Assembly (NCBI GenBank): GCA_047633055.1
Contig: JBLIEI010000005.1
Coordinates: forward strand, 1 to 64,000
Source of the DNA: CALJFL01 sp047633055
GTDB taxonomy: Bacteria; Pseudomonadota; Gammaproteobacteria; Pseudomonadales; Halieaceae
Length of the DNA: 64,000 bases
Reading direction: 5' to 3'
Below, in pieces: positions 35,621-45,400 of the stretch (position 1 is the stretch's first letter; each line of letters begins with the position of its first letter). The notes beneath the pieces were generated by a model that saw nothing but the letters and a program-made list of their open reading frames with translations, was not told the DNA's origin and did no database searches. Position numbers and translations under genes: made by a program.

Positions 35621-36505
35621 ATGAAAATTGGAATATGCATTCCCTATATGAAAGCAGGTCTCACCCGGGAGGACTATTTGCAATGGTTTAAGCGAATCGA
35701 CGAGGGTCCTTTTCATAGTCTTTCCTGCGGCGAGCGTGTTCATGGCCAGACTTTTGACATGCGCGTGTTGCTATCAGCGGCAGCAATGGCGACCGAGAGA
35801 GTGGAGATAACACCGACGCTGTATGTACTGCCTATGCACAGTGCCGTGCAAGTGGCCAAGGAGATAGCAACGCTGGATATGATTTCCCGAGGGCGCGTGC
35901 GCCATGTTGCTGTGGGCTACGGCGGCAGAGAACAAGATTACGAGGCTATTGAAGCAAGCTTTCGCGGTCGCTACTCCCGTATGGATCGTCAGGTGAAGGT
36001 CATGCGCGACGTGTGGGCCGGAGAGGAGATTATTCCCGGTGCGGGGCCTATCGGCCCGAAGCCGACGACGGCAGGTGGTTCGCGACTTTTGGCAGGTGTA
36101 CTTGGGCCAAAAAGTATCGCTCGCAGTGCCCAGTGGGCGGATGGCCTTTACGCCTGGTCTGGCAACTCTGAGCAGTCGGCGTTTGAACATGCCTTCGGAC
36201 TTGCTGAGCAGGCATGGCACGATGCAGGCCGAGATTCGGCGCCCTACCGCATGGGCGGATGTTGGTACAGCCTGGCCGACGATGCACCGAGCAAATTATA
36301 TGATTATGTTTATGAATATTTGACCATTGCGGGCCCGGACATTGCCAAAATGATGGCAGAGTCAGCCCACCGCACTGGCACAGATGGCGTGTGCGAAGCC
36401 TTAGACAATGCGGAGGCCGCCGGGTGTGAGGAGTTTATGTTGGTGCCTGCGACCGCTGAGTTGGTAGAAATCGATCGTTTGAGTGACATACTTGTTCAGC
36501 GCTAG
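35621..36505 (+). CDS. Luciferase-like (LLM class) flavin-dependent oxidoreductase
   Basis: A 294-residue bacterial-luciferase-fold protein from the ATG at 35621. A GTG three codons earlier is also possible. Visible family features are MKIGICIPYMKAGLT, ITPTLYVLPMHSAVQVAKEIATLD with SRGRVRHVAVGYGGREQDYEA, and later SARSAQWADGLYAW. The cofactor is either FMN/FMNH2 or F420, and I cannot decide from sequence alone. It is divergent from the acyl-CoA dehydrogenase operon and probably part of the same degradation route. Confidence 0.85.
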   Translation: MKIGICIPYMKAGLTREDYLQWFKRIDEGPFHSLSCGERVHGQTFDMRVLLSAAAMATERVEITPTLYVLPMHSAVQVAKEIATLDMISRGRVRHVAVGYGGREQDYEAIEASFRGRYSRMDRQVKVMRDVWAGEEIIPGAGPIGPKPTTAGGSRLLAGVLGPKSIARSAQWADGLYAWSGNSEQSAFEHAFGLAEQAWHDAGRDSAPYRMGGCWYSLADDAPSKLYDYVYEYLTIAGPDIAKMMAESAHRTGTDGVCEALDNAEAAGCEEFMLVPATAELVEIDRLSDILVQR

Positions 36506-36648
36506 AAGGCTGTATCGTTTTGTCGTGTTACTCCATCTGCCGTCCTGATTCGGGTTAATCAATCCTGATTCTTGCAGTATCACTAAAATCCGTTGGAGTG
36601 ACAGAATTTTTATCGGCGATCTAGCTCCCTATGGAGGACTGTTGCCAG

Positions 36649-36683
36649 TATACTCGTCCGCTGTTTCAGGCAGTCACGCCTGA
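36649..36683 (+). promoter_or_regulatory. Candidate -10 box and 5' hairpin of ppdK
   Basis: TATACT at 36649-36654 is a good -10 hexamer without a clear -35. It is followed at 36666-36683 by TCAGGC-AGTCAC-GCCTGA, a six-base-pair stem with a six-base loop, in the leader about 30 bases before the ppdK ATG. The ribosome binding site GGGGAG lies downstream of the stem and is not sequestered. Confidence 0.4.
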
Positions 36684-36710
36684 CCCGTAGCACAACTCTG
36701 GGGAGTATTC

Positions 36711-39317
36711 ATGGCCAAGCGTGTGTACCTGTTCAACGAAGGCGGTAAGGACGATCGCGAACTGCTGGGAGGCAAAGGTGCCAATCTTTGCGAAATGACC
36801 AACATGGGGCTACCCGTGCCCTACGGTTTCGTCATTACCACGCCCACTTGCAGGGAGTTTTTCCAGGGTGGAAATAGACTACCCAATCTTCTGGAACAGG
36901 AATACCGGGTTGCATTGGACCTGGTTGAAAAACACATGGGCGCGCGTTTTGGTGACCCGGAAAACCCGCTGTTGTTTTCGGTTCGCTCCGGCGCGCCCGT
37001 GTCCATGCCCGGCATGATGAATACTATCTTGAACCTCGGCCTCAACGACGAAATAACCGAAGGTCTGGCCAGCAAGACCAACAACCCACGATTCGCCTAC
37101 GACAGCTACCGCCGCTTCATCCAGATGTTTGCAGACGTGGTGCTGGAGGTCGAAAGCGAGAAATTCGAACACGCACTTACCCAGTACAAAGTCGAACACG
37201 GCAAGACTCTTGACGTGGACATGGAAGCTGACGACTGGCGAGCGATTGTCGATATTTTTAAAACTATTACCGACTTCCCCCAAGACCCTTTTGAGCAGCT
37301 GCGGCTGGCGGTAGAAGCCGTGTTTCTCTCCTGGCATACGCCGCGCGCGCATGTATACCGGGAGATGAACAATATTGCAGAATCTCTGGGAACAGCGGTC
37401 AACGTACAGGCCATGGTATTCGGTAATTTCGGTGACGATTCTGGCTCGGGTGTGGCGTTTACTCGCAACCCTTCTACCGGTGAGAAGATATTTTTTGGGG
37501 AGTTCCTGTTTAACGCAGCGGGGGAAGATGTCGTGGCGGGAATCCGAACCCCACAACCTATAGAGGCATTGAACGAACGCTTACCCGCCGTATACAAAGA
37601 ACTCTACGAGACGCAGGCCCTGCTGGAGAAGCACTATCGCGACATGCAGGATATTGAGTTTACTGTTCAGGAAGGTAAGTTTTACATGCTGCAAACCCGC
37701 AGCGGCAAGCGCACCGGCCGGGCCTCGATCAAAATTGCAGTAGATATGGTCAGTGAGGGCATGATCACCGAGAAAGAAGCGCTGATGAGAGTCTCGCCGG
37801 AACACGTTGAAGCATTTCTACACCCCATGGTCGACCCGGCAGCTAAAACTGAAATTATAGCCACAGGCCTTCCTGCCAGTCCGGGAGGTGCAACTGGCAA
37901 GATTGTTTTTTCAGCGGATGAGGCAGTCGCAGTCGCTAAAGACGGTAGCAAAGTTGTACTAGTCAGGCGCGAGACAACGCCAGAAGATATTCACGGAATG
38001 AAAGTCGCAGAGGGTATTCTTACCGAGCTTGGCGGAATGACTTCACACGCTGCAGTCGTTGCACGCGGAATGGGTGTTTGCGCGATCACCGCGTGTGGCA
38101 CGTTGACTATCGACTACGATGCGGGCACCGCTACCACCGCTAAAGGGGTAGTAATGAAGCGTGGCGATGTCATAACACTTGATGGTACTGCCGGCGAAGT
38201 TATGCTCGGTGACATTCCTAAAACCGAAGCCAGCACCAGTGAAGACTTCCAGGTGCTACTGTCATGGGCAGACAAACATCGACGACTGAAGGTCCGCGCC
38301 AACGCTGAAACACCCGAGGACGCTGCCAAAGCGAGGGAGCTGGGCGCTGAGGGTATCGGTCTTTGCCGCACCGAGCATATGTTTTTCGAAGCTGACCGTA
38401 TCGACATGATGCGGGGTATGATTCTGGCCGAAGACAAGGAAGAACGACAGCCCTACCTCGATGCCCTCCTTAAGTTTCAGCACCAGGACATGCTGGCGCT
38501 GTTTAAAGAGATGGATGGGCTACCAGTAACGGTACGACTTTTGGATCCACCGCTTCATGAGTTTTTGCCGCACACCGAAGAAGATGTGGTTGCGCTGGCC
38601 GGACGTCTGAATAAGTCGGCCGATGCAATAAGGCAAGCCACCGACAATCTCAGTGAGGTCAATCCGATGCTGGGTTTTAGAGGTTGTCGTTTGTCTGTGG
38701 TAATGCCAGAGATTACCGAAATGCAGGTGCGCGCGATTATCGGCGCTGCTGTTGAAGCGGTGGAAATAGGCTTAAAACCGTTTCCGGAAATCATGATTCC
38801 ACTGGTCGTTAACGTCCGTGAAATTCGGCTGATCAATGAAATTATCGACCGAGGTATCCAGCAGGTACTGCGGGAGAAATCTATTTCAATCCCCTACAAG
38901 ATTGGCACCATGATGGAGACACCCCGAGCATGTCTGGGCGCTGACCGCCTTGCCGACGAAGTGGAATTTATGAGCTTCGGCACCAACGATCTTACTCAAA
39001 TGGTTTACGGCTTTTCCCGCGACGATGCCGGCAGGTTCATTCCTGACTATCTCGACAAAAAACTCATCGAGAGCGACCCCTTCGTCTCGCTTGACCTACG
39101 CGCAGTGGGGCGGTTAATGGAAATGGCCGTCAGCGAATCTCGATCACGCAAAAAAGGCATAAAGTACGGCATTTGCGGCGAACACGGTGGCGACCCCCGT
39201 TCCATTCAGTTTTGCCATGATCTGGGGCTGGACTATGTTTCCTGCAGCCCCTATCGCGTTCCAGTGGCGCGAATCGCGGCGGCTCAGGCTAATGTTGGCG
39301 GCGAGCTCAGTGATTAA
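36711..39317 (+). CDS. ppdK: Pyruvate, phosphate dikinase
   Basis: An 868-residue enzyme interconverting pyruvate, ATP and Pi with phosphoenolpyruvate, AMP and PPi. The start is LGGKGANLCEM in the nucleotide-binding domain. The swivelling phosphohistidine is His446 in ELGGMTSHAAVVARGMG, and the PEP-binding TIM barrel contains GLCRTEHMFFE and the C-terminal GICGEHGGDP with the catalytic Cys. EFMSFGTNDLTQMVYG confirms the class. Length matches bacterial PPDK (870-900). It is a single gene with a cupin gene 90 bases downstream, and allows gluconeogenic growth on lactate or amino acids. Confidence 0.97.
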   Translation: MAKRVYLFNEGGKDDRELLGGKGANLCEMTNMGLPVPYGFVITTPTCREFFQGGNRLPNLLEQEYRVALDLVEKHMGARFGDPENPLLFSVRSGAPVSMPGMMNTILNLGLNDEITEGLASKTNNPRFAYDSYRRFIQMFADVVLEVESEKFEHALTQYKVEHGKTLDVDMEADDWRAIVDIFKTITDFPQDPFEQLRLAVEAVFLSWHTPRAHVYREMNNIAESLGTAVNVQAMVFGNFGDDSGSGVAFTRNPSTGEKIFFGEFLFNAAGEDVVAGIRTPQPIEALNERLPAVYKELYETQALLEKHYRDMQDIEFTVQEGKFYMLQTRSGKRTGRASIKIAVDMVSEGMITEKEALMRVSPEHVEAFLHPMVDPAAKTEIIATGLPASPGGATGKIVFSADEAVAVAKDGSKVVLVRRETTPEDIHGMKVAEGILTELGGMTSHAAVVARGMGVCAITACGTLTIDYDAGTATTAKGVVMKRGDVITLDGTAGEVMLGDIPKTEASTSEDFQVLLSWADKHRRLKVRANAETPEDAAKARELGAEGIGLCRTEHMFFEADRIDMMRGMILAEDKEERQPYLDALLKFQHQDMLALFKEMDGLPVTVRLLDPPLHEFLPHTEEDVVALAGRLNKSADAIRQATDNLSEVNPMLGFRGCRLSVVMPEITEMQVRAIIGAAVEAVEIGLKPFPEIMIPLVVNVREIRLINEIIDRGIQQVLREKSISIPYKIGTMMETPRACLGADRLADEVEFMSFGTNDLTQMVYGFSRDDAGRFIPDYLDKKLIESDPFVSLDLRAVGRLMEMAVSESRSRKKGIKYGICGEHGGDPRSIQFCHDLGLDYVSCSPYRVPVARIAAAQANVGGELSD

Positions 39318-39332
39318 ACCATGGCTCTTGTT

Positions 39333-39347
39333 TATCGCTTAGCGATA
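39333..39347. terminator. Perfect 15-bp palindrome after ppdK
   Basis: TATCGCT-T-AGCGATA folds into a seven-base-pair stem 15 bases after the ppdK stop. There is no U-tract, so it may be a weak terminator, a processing signal or a protein site. Confidence 0.35.
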
Positions 39348-39407
39348 CTATGACAGCATCTCGGGCGACAACCTACCATCGCTGACCTGACACATTGAGG
39401 GAAGAAA

Positions 39408-39752
39408 ATGGCTGATCCTGGCTGGCAAGTATTCGATCTGACTGAACTTAAGGGCAAGTTCAAGGGCAAACCCGTTGAGTATCTGGAGTTTCTTAACGTT
39501 CCTGCCCTCAACTGCGGCCTCTACTCACTCGCCGCGGGCAGCAAGGATATGCAGGCCCCGCACGATGAAGACGAGGTATATCTTGTACTCACTGGCAAGG
39601 CCAGGATGGAACTGGGTGATGAAAAGCGGGAAGTCGGCCCCGGCTCGTTACTTTATATCAGCGCAAGTACAGAGCACTCTTTCTTTGAAATTGAAGAAGA
39701 CATGACATTGATGGTGTTTTTTGCCACTGCCAAAATAGATCTGCCGGGCTGA
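39408..39752 (+). CDS. Small cupin-domain protein
   Basis: A 114-residue single-cupin protein. The first motif is PHDEDEVYLVLTGKARMELGDE (about 50-70; the metal-ligand pattern HxExxx in degenerate form) and the second is ISASTEHSFFEIEEDMTLMVFF (about 85-107). It starts with MADPGWQVFDL after GGGAAG ribosome binding site bases. Ligand and function are unknown. It is separated from ppdK by 90 bases and a palindrome. Confidence 0.85.
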   Translation: MADPGWQVFDLTELKGKFKGKPVEYLEFLNVPALNCGLYSLAAGSKDMQAPHDEDEVYLVLTGKARMELGDEKREVGPGSLLYISASTEHSFFEIEEDMTLMVFFATAKIDLPG

Positions 39753-39756
39753 TAGC

Positions 39757-41438
39757 CTAGGCAAATATCAAGACTGTGCCGGTCCACAGCACGGCAGCAA
39801 TTGCCGCAGCAAAGCTGGCGGGAACGATTTGTTTTTTCACATGATCCATCAGGTCGCAACCGGTCGTCATTGCACTCAGAATTGTGGTATCCGATATCGG
39901 AGAACACTGATCGACGTAAACACTGCCATTGAGCACAGCGGCAAAGCACACTGACATGTACAGCTCGGGATTGGATATTTCAGGAGTTTGAGCTACGACC
40001 CAGGCCAGCGGTAACGCGAGCGGAAACGCTATAGCATAAGCGCCCCAGCTAGTTCCCGTAGAAAATGCAGTCACCATCGTCAGCACCTGAAGGGCCACCG
40101 GCAAACACCCGAATGGAACGCTCTGCCCCATTAGTTCGACCATGTACATTCCTGCGCCGGTCTCATTACTCACGGCACCCACTGTTATTGCCAACATCAA
40201 TATCACTGAAGCGAGCACTACACCTTTCAGGCCATCGCCAAAACCTTCAATCACATTGGCCAGACTCATGCCTTTAAATGAAGCAATGAACACTGAAATC
40301 ATCAGAGCAGAAGCAAATGCCCAATTGACCTGTGGCACGCAGCCAAAGATAAAGGTGACCACAGCGACACCGATCAACACCGCCAGTGGCACAATGAACT
40401 CCAGCACATTCGGTGTATAACCGGCTGGCACTCGCGTCATATGCAGTTCCTTGGCGCTCAGTGGCGAAGCCCCCGGTGCGTCTAACTCACCGGTCTCATG
40501 GGCACGAGCACGTGCTTTGCGAAGACCAGACCCTGAAAACCCGAGGAAATCGAGGCTCAATAACAGCGTCCCCAAAACCGCCAGAATGCCATAAAAACTG
40601 AACGGCACGCTGGAGAAAAAGAGCTGATACGTTCGGCCTCAGTACTTAGAAATGTCACGCCCAAACTCCAGGCGACCAGCTTGGCCGAACGGGGTCCGCG
40701 TACGAAGTGCCTGGTCATAAACTGAGCAAAAGCCTGTGCAGCGCCGGTGCGCGACCAGATACCCATCAATCCGCCCAGCAACCACAGATATAACATCAGC
40801 ACTCTCGGTTGCCAGATTGGGCAATAGACTATCGTTGGTTATATTAAATCGGCCTAGCATAAAACCGCCCACCACAATGCCGCCAAACAATGCACTCAGG
40901 GGCTCCTTAGTCAGTAGACAGAGGGTCACCGCGACGAGTGCCGGCAGCAGTGACCACACGCCGAAATGGAGTTTTGCAGATACCAGCGAATGCACCTCTG
41001 CTATTTCCCGTCCTGCTCAGCGTATTCGACAGCCCACTGCTGTCGCATTGCCGGACTGTCTTGCAGCTGATCAAGGACTTCCTGACGCAACACCGAATCC
41101 GCATAGGCCACAACTCCGGTAACCGGCACTTCATCACCACTTGATATATAACTGAGCTGTCCCTGATCATTGGTGAAGACCTGAAAGGACGTACGATGTT
41201 CGCGCCACTGAGGCTCCATCGTGTTATGCACGTACAATCCCGCCAGCAAACTAAACAGAATTACCCAAAATGCGGGCTTGAGCAGCGGTCGCAAATACGG
41301 CGTTCTTGCCAGAACTAGATCGGGGTGCTCAGCGGAACTGATTGCAGTGTCTTCTATCACGGATATCGTTTCAGTTTGATCGTTTTTATGATCCACGTTA
41401 TCGACCTGTATCAACACGTTTGATTGCGCGGCGAACAA
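39757..41438 (-). pseudogene. Disrupted NhaC-family Na+/H+ antiporter
   Basis: Four frame pieces in order match one protein. The first (41438-41001) has a membrane helix (LLKPAFWVILFSLLAGLYVH) and an extracytoplasmic region ending YAEQDGK. The second, shifted near 41005, reads REIAEVHSLVSAKLHFGVWS into the NhaC start SLLPALVAVTLCLLTKEPLSA. A further shift near 40805 gives VLMLYLWLLGGLMGIWSRTG. After GVTFLST (about 40640) about 100 residues are missing and a last piece resumes at YQLFFSSVPFSFYGILAVLG and ends VLIFA. The C-terminal piece keeps GSVYVDQCSPISDTTILSAM, the family motif. Two frameshifts plus a deletion make this a pseudogene. Confidence 0.78.
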
Positions 41439-41719
41439 TCTACATAGTGCAACAAGGTCTCGAGTAACTCAAAGTATCTTTTCCCAGTGTTGAATTACAG
41501 CATCGCTAACCAATGTCTATACTTATATGGTAGAACTAAGACGTAGTGCTCGACAAAAGTCTTGACCCTAGGCAATCCGCGGGAGCGCAGGACGCACGCT
41601 ACACCCAGGCGGCGATGACCGTCGAATGGTCTATTGGCGCTAGAAAGAAGTAGGGTTAAAGGCTGGTTATAAAAAACGGCGCACCTAAACTTCGACAACT
41701 AAAAAACAAGGAGAGCAGC

Positions 41720-43276
41720 ATGGATCATCTAAGCGGATTAGATGCAGGTTTCTTACATTTGGAAACGCCAGAAACACCGTTGCATGTAGGCGCCCTGGCG
41801 ATGTACGAGTTGCCTCCACAATATAAAGGAGACTTTGTTGCCGACGTGTGCAAACACATTCAAAGCCGTCTCCATCTAGCACCGATTTTTCAGCGCAAGC
41901 TGGTCAATATGCCCTTTGATCTTGCCAATCCAGTGTGGGTGATGGACGACCATTTGGACATCGAACACCATATTCGTCATGTGATCGTGCCGCCGCCGGC
42001 CTCCAGGGCACAGGTGGACCGTCTGGTGTCGCGGATTCATTCCAGCCTGCTTGATCGATCCCGTCCTTTATGGGAGATGTATGTGCTCGATGGTCTGCCC
42101 ACGCCATCCGATGCCCCTAGGGGAACCCGCTATGTTGGGCTGTACAGCAAGTTTCATCACGCCGGCCTTGATGGTATGGGCGGTCAGGTATTGATGGCGG
42201 CGATCATGGATACGACGCCAGAACCGCGCATGGTGCCACCTCCCAAGATCCGGCTTTCGAGCTCGGGAGAGTATTTTGGGATCGCCGAACTTGCAGGCTC
42301 CGGGGTGAAACACAATTTACTTCAGACCGTGAAATTGATTAAAACATTACCCGGACTGGTCGTGACGGCACGTCGAAGCATGCGACCCGCCAAAGTTGCC
42401 GGAGAGGTCAATACGGCAGCCGAAAAGACACGCTGGTTTGCCCCGCGAACGCCATTCAATGTGGCGATCACCAATCAGCGAAGCTATGCCCGCTTCTCGA
42501 TCCCGATTAGCGAGGTCAAGGAAATTACGGCGATCAATAAGGTGAGCCTGAACGACGTGGTGATGGGGCTTTCGTCAGAGGGAATGATGCGTTACCTGGC
42601 TGACATGGATTGCCACCCGACCAGCACATTGCTGGCTGCCGTCCCAGTCAGTACGCGTCCGAAGGGCAATACCGAGATGACCAATCAGGTATCGATGGCG
42701 CGTATGAGTCTCGCCAGCACCATCAAAGACCCGATTGAACGGCTGCATGCGATACACGCGTCAAGCGGAAGTGTAAAAGCGCTAATGAATGAGATGAAAA
42801 CCCAGCTGCCTACCGATTTCCCATCGATCGGCGCGCCGTGGATGCTTAGCGCATTGGCCAATATACTTGCCCGCTCGCGCTTGGCGAATTCCATGCCAGC
42901 GTTTGCTAACGTCGTTATCTCGAATGTACCCGGCCCGAATATGTCCTTGTATTTTGCCGGCGCAAAACAAATCAGTACCTTCCCGGTCTCGATTCCGTAT
43001 CACGGAATGGCACTAAACATCACTTTGCAGGGCTACAACGGCTGGCTCGATTTCGGCGTGATTGGTTGCCGCCGCGCGATGCCGGATATCGTTAATTTGG
43101 CAGGGTACATGCAGGCCGCACATGTGGAGCTGTTGCGACGCAGCCGCGAACTGGTGGCGCCAACACCCGCCAAAGCGCCTGCCACAAAATCGGTGAAATC
43201 GGCAAAGCCGAAGGCCAGAGCACCTAAGCCAGCTGACACGAAAAAGACGGTAAAGGGGAAACCGACGGCAAAATAG
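41720..43276 (+). CDS. Wax ester synthase/diacylglycerol acyltransferase (WS/DGAT)
   Basis: A 518-residue acyltransferase that esterifies acyl-CoA to long-chain alcohols or diacylglycerol as storage lipid. The catalytic motif HHAGLDG is at 146-152, preceded by PLWEM at 116-120, and the C-terminal domain contains NVVISNVPGPNMSLY (about 394-408), which is typical of the family. A good AAGGAGAG ribosome binding site precedes the ATG. The last 40 residues form a Lys/Ala/Pro-rich tail (AKSVKSAKPKARAPKP-like) not found in the Acinetobacter enzyme (458 aa) and explaining the extra length. Confidence 0.92.
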   Translation: MDHLSGLDAGFLHLETPETPLHVGALAMYELPPQYKGDFVADVCKHIQSRLHLAPIFQRKLVNMPFDLANPVWVMDDHLDIEHHIRHVIVPPPASRAQVDRLVSRIHSSLLDRSRPLWEMYVLDGLPTPSDAPRGTRYVGLYSKFHHAGLDGMGGQVLMAAIMDTTPEPRMVPPPKIRLSSSGEYFGIAELAGSGVKHNLLQTVKLIKTLPGLVVTARRSMRPAKVAGEVNTAAEKTRWFAPRTPFNVAITNQRSYARFSIPISEVKEITAINKVSLNDVVMGLSSEGMMRYLADMDCHPTSTLLAAVPVSTRPKGNTEMTNQVSMARMSLASTIKDPIERLHAIHASSGSVKALMNEMKTQLPTDFPSIGAPWMLSALANILARSRLANSMPAFANVVISNVPGPNMSLYFAGAKQISTFPVSIPYHGMALNITLQGYNGWLDFGVIGCRRAMPDIVNLAGYMQAAHVELLRRSRELVAPTPAKAPATKSVKSAKPKARAPKPADTKKTVKGKPTAK

Positions 43277-43318
43277 ATATTTGGGCAGTGCATTTAATCG
43301 GACATCTGACTACGGGGT

Positions 43319-43993
43319 CTAATCTGTCGTCAGTGCACTCATTTTTTCAAACGTCTCTTTGACATCTTTTACCCAAGTGTCCAAGATTGATTTGATGTCC
43401 TCAATTTTTACCCGCTGATTAGAACCAGAGATTTCCTGTCCTTTTCCCTGTTTGACGCTGCCCCCGATAAACTCACCGGTCAAACTATCGGTGAGTTTGA
43501 TTTCCATAAAGATCTCAACATTCTGGTGGCGTTGCCCAGCAGCAGCCCTGCCAAGTGCGACTACAGCACCGATCGGGATAATTTCTCTCAAAGCGATGTC
43601 ACCGGTGGTTGTCTTTAGGGCAGTAATTCGGGGTGTCAGCGTAAAAGTGCCTTGCTGAGGCGACTCTACGACCTCGAAAGATTGAGCGATCGCATCAATA
43701 AACTCCTCGTCAATATAGGCTTTCGTCTGCCCTAATAGTGCCGAGGTAATCTGCGCTGATACCACCTCTTCTGGATAAAAGGCAACAGATTCGATTATCA
43801 CTTTTTGATAAGCGCCAGACCTTAAGTTGTCACTCGCATATCGAAATGACTTAAGGCCATCGTTGGTCTTAACTTTTTCGAATTTTGAATAATCGCCAAT
43901 AAACCAAACTCCAGATTGATTGAACTCACCTGTCTGGTTTGACGAGCACGCGCAAATGACTAACGCTAAGACGCACACTAGAGTATTTCTCAT
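43319..43993 (-). CDS. DUF3313-type lipoprotein
   Basis: A 224-residue lipoprotein from the ATG at 43991-43993, chosen for the signal peptide MRNTLVCVLALVICACSS with lipobox ICAC and a GGAAG ribosome binding site. The DUF3313 pattern is visible: GDYSKFEKVKTNDGLKSFRY, YQKVIIESVAFYPEEV, YIDEEFIDAIAQSFEVVESP. Such proteins are outer-membrane lipoproteins of unknown function. Convergent with the WS/DGAT gene (42-base gap). Confidence 0.88.
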   Translation of the reverse strand: MRNTLVCVLALVICACSSNQTGEFNQSGVWFIGDYSKFEKVKTNDGLKSFRYASDNLRSGAYQKVIIESVAFYPEEVVSAQITSALLGQTKAYIDEEFIDAIAQSFEVVESPQQGTFTLTPRITALKTTTGDIALREIIPIGAVVALGRAAAGQRHQNVEIFMEIKLTDSLTGEFIGGSVKQGKGQEISGSNQRVKIEDIKSILDTWVKDVKETFEKMSALTTD

Positions 43994-44134
43994 GTTTCTA
44001 TCTTCCATTCTATTAATTATTCTTAGCCCGCTGTGCTGCTCGAGTACAGTCGAAACCAACCTAAATTAACCGTATTGACACTGCCAAGAGTACTCCAAGT
44101 CTCAGTTAAAAAGTTCAATCCATAATAGATTCGA

Positions 44135-45295
44135 TTACAAAATTACACCCCAGTATTTGAATATGAGCGTTCCCAAAAAAGTGCCCAGCGCATACCCGAG
44201 CACCCCTACTAATATCCCTGGGGTGACCAAATTACGCCAGCCTTTGGTTGCGGCCAAAGCCGGAGCGGTGGTCGCACCCAAAATAGCAGCATTGGAGGCG
44301 ATGATGAGTTCCGGCAAACTGAGGCCCAGCAGTGAACCCAAGCCAAAAGTAATCAAACAGTGCACGGTCAGCAGTATCAGCACCAGCACAATTAGAAGCG
44401 GGGCGACCTGAATCATTGCGGGCACGTTGGCACCGGCAGCGATTGCGGCGAAAAACACGAAGGACAGAGAAACACCCAATTCAAAACTTCCTGCCAATTT
44501 AGCGGCCAGACCCGGGATCGAGGTTGCCAGTGTTAGCGTTAATGCCGTAATAATCACATAGCGCCAGCCGGATAAGTCAAAGGTAGCTACCAGCGCGTCA
44601 CCGGCAGCAACAATAATCAACGCTGCACTCAGAGCGAAGGTGATCGTAGTAGCCGTAATGGGGGCACTGGAATCTTCCGATACTTGTAACTCTTGGTCGT
44701 GGTCAACGAAGCGCCGACTGAGCCACCGCCAACCCGGCATCAGCGCCAACAAGCCTAAATACAACGCGCTGAACAAGTTATCTGCTGCGGTAGCGGCGGA
44801 AAAAAAAGATGAATCCTCCTGTAAACCGGTAATTTCGCCCAGCGCTGCATAATTGACCGAACCTCCGATGTAAGTCGAGGCAAACAATCCGGCTATGGCA
44901 GGTTCTCGCTGGCTGTCCAGGAGCGGAGCTGCTGCACCCAAGCTACTCAGATCGAGAACAAGGGCTGCAATGGTTACACCCGTTACGGAGCCGGCGCTGG
45001 CTAGAAGAAATGCACCCGTCATCCGGCCTGCCTCGGTGAAAATTTTGCGGAGATCAGCCTGAAACAAAAACAGCGGGATGAGTACCGGTACAAAATAGGT
45101 GAAAACAAAACCGTAGGCCGGTGCATCGTGGGGAATAATCCCAAGGTTAGCCGCCAATATAGCCAGTAATATAGCGATCACAGCACCCGTGATTTGTCCG
45201 CCGATGCGCGTCCTTTCCAACAGGAAGCCACAGGCGGCGATGGCGAATAACGCGGCCAGGGCAGCCAGATGATTATCAGCGGGAATGATTGACAT
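44135..45295 (-). CDS. DUF819 family membrane protein
   Basis: A 386-residue polytopic membrane protein with about ten helices and the DUF819 (YjcL-like) pattern: RIGGQITGAVIAILLAILAA, PLFLFQADLRKIFTEAGR, TYIGGSVNYAALGE and TAPALAATKGWRNLVTPGIL. The family is thought to be transporters, but the substrate is unestablished. It stands alone, divergent from a DUF2007 gene. Confidence 0.88.
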   Translation of the reverse strand: MSIIPADNHLAALAALFAIAACGFLLERTRIGGQITGAVIAILLAILAANLGIIPHDAPAYGFVFTYFVPVLIPLFLFQADLRKIFTEAGRMTGAFLLASAGSVTGVTIAALVLDLSSLGAAAPLLDSQREPAIAGLFASTYIGGSVNYAALGEITGLQEDSSFFSAATAADNLFSALYLGLLALMPGWRWLSRRFVDHDQELQVSEDSSAPITATTITFALSAALIIVAAGDALVATFDLSGWRYVIITALTLTLATSIPGLAAKLAGSFELGVSLSFVFFAAIAAGANVPAMIQVAPLLIVLVLILLTVHCLITFGLGSLLGLSLPELIIASNAAILGATTAPALAATKGWRNLVTPGILVGVLGYALGTFLGTLIFKYWGVIL

Positions 45296-45400
45296 AAACT
45301 GCAGACGCCCTACTCTGTTGCGATGCCGCTACTCTAACATGGGCTGGACTCGCTCTGATTGGTGATGGCACAACTCCGCCCTAAGGAACTACTGGCCTCT

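Noticed and set aside
36879..37556. A 225-codon minus-strand frame inside ppdK
   Set aside because: It is antisense to a clearly conserved PPDK coding frame, with Cys/Arg/His-rich composition typical of shadow frames.
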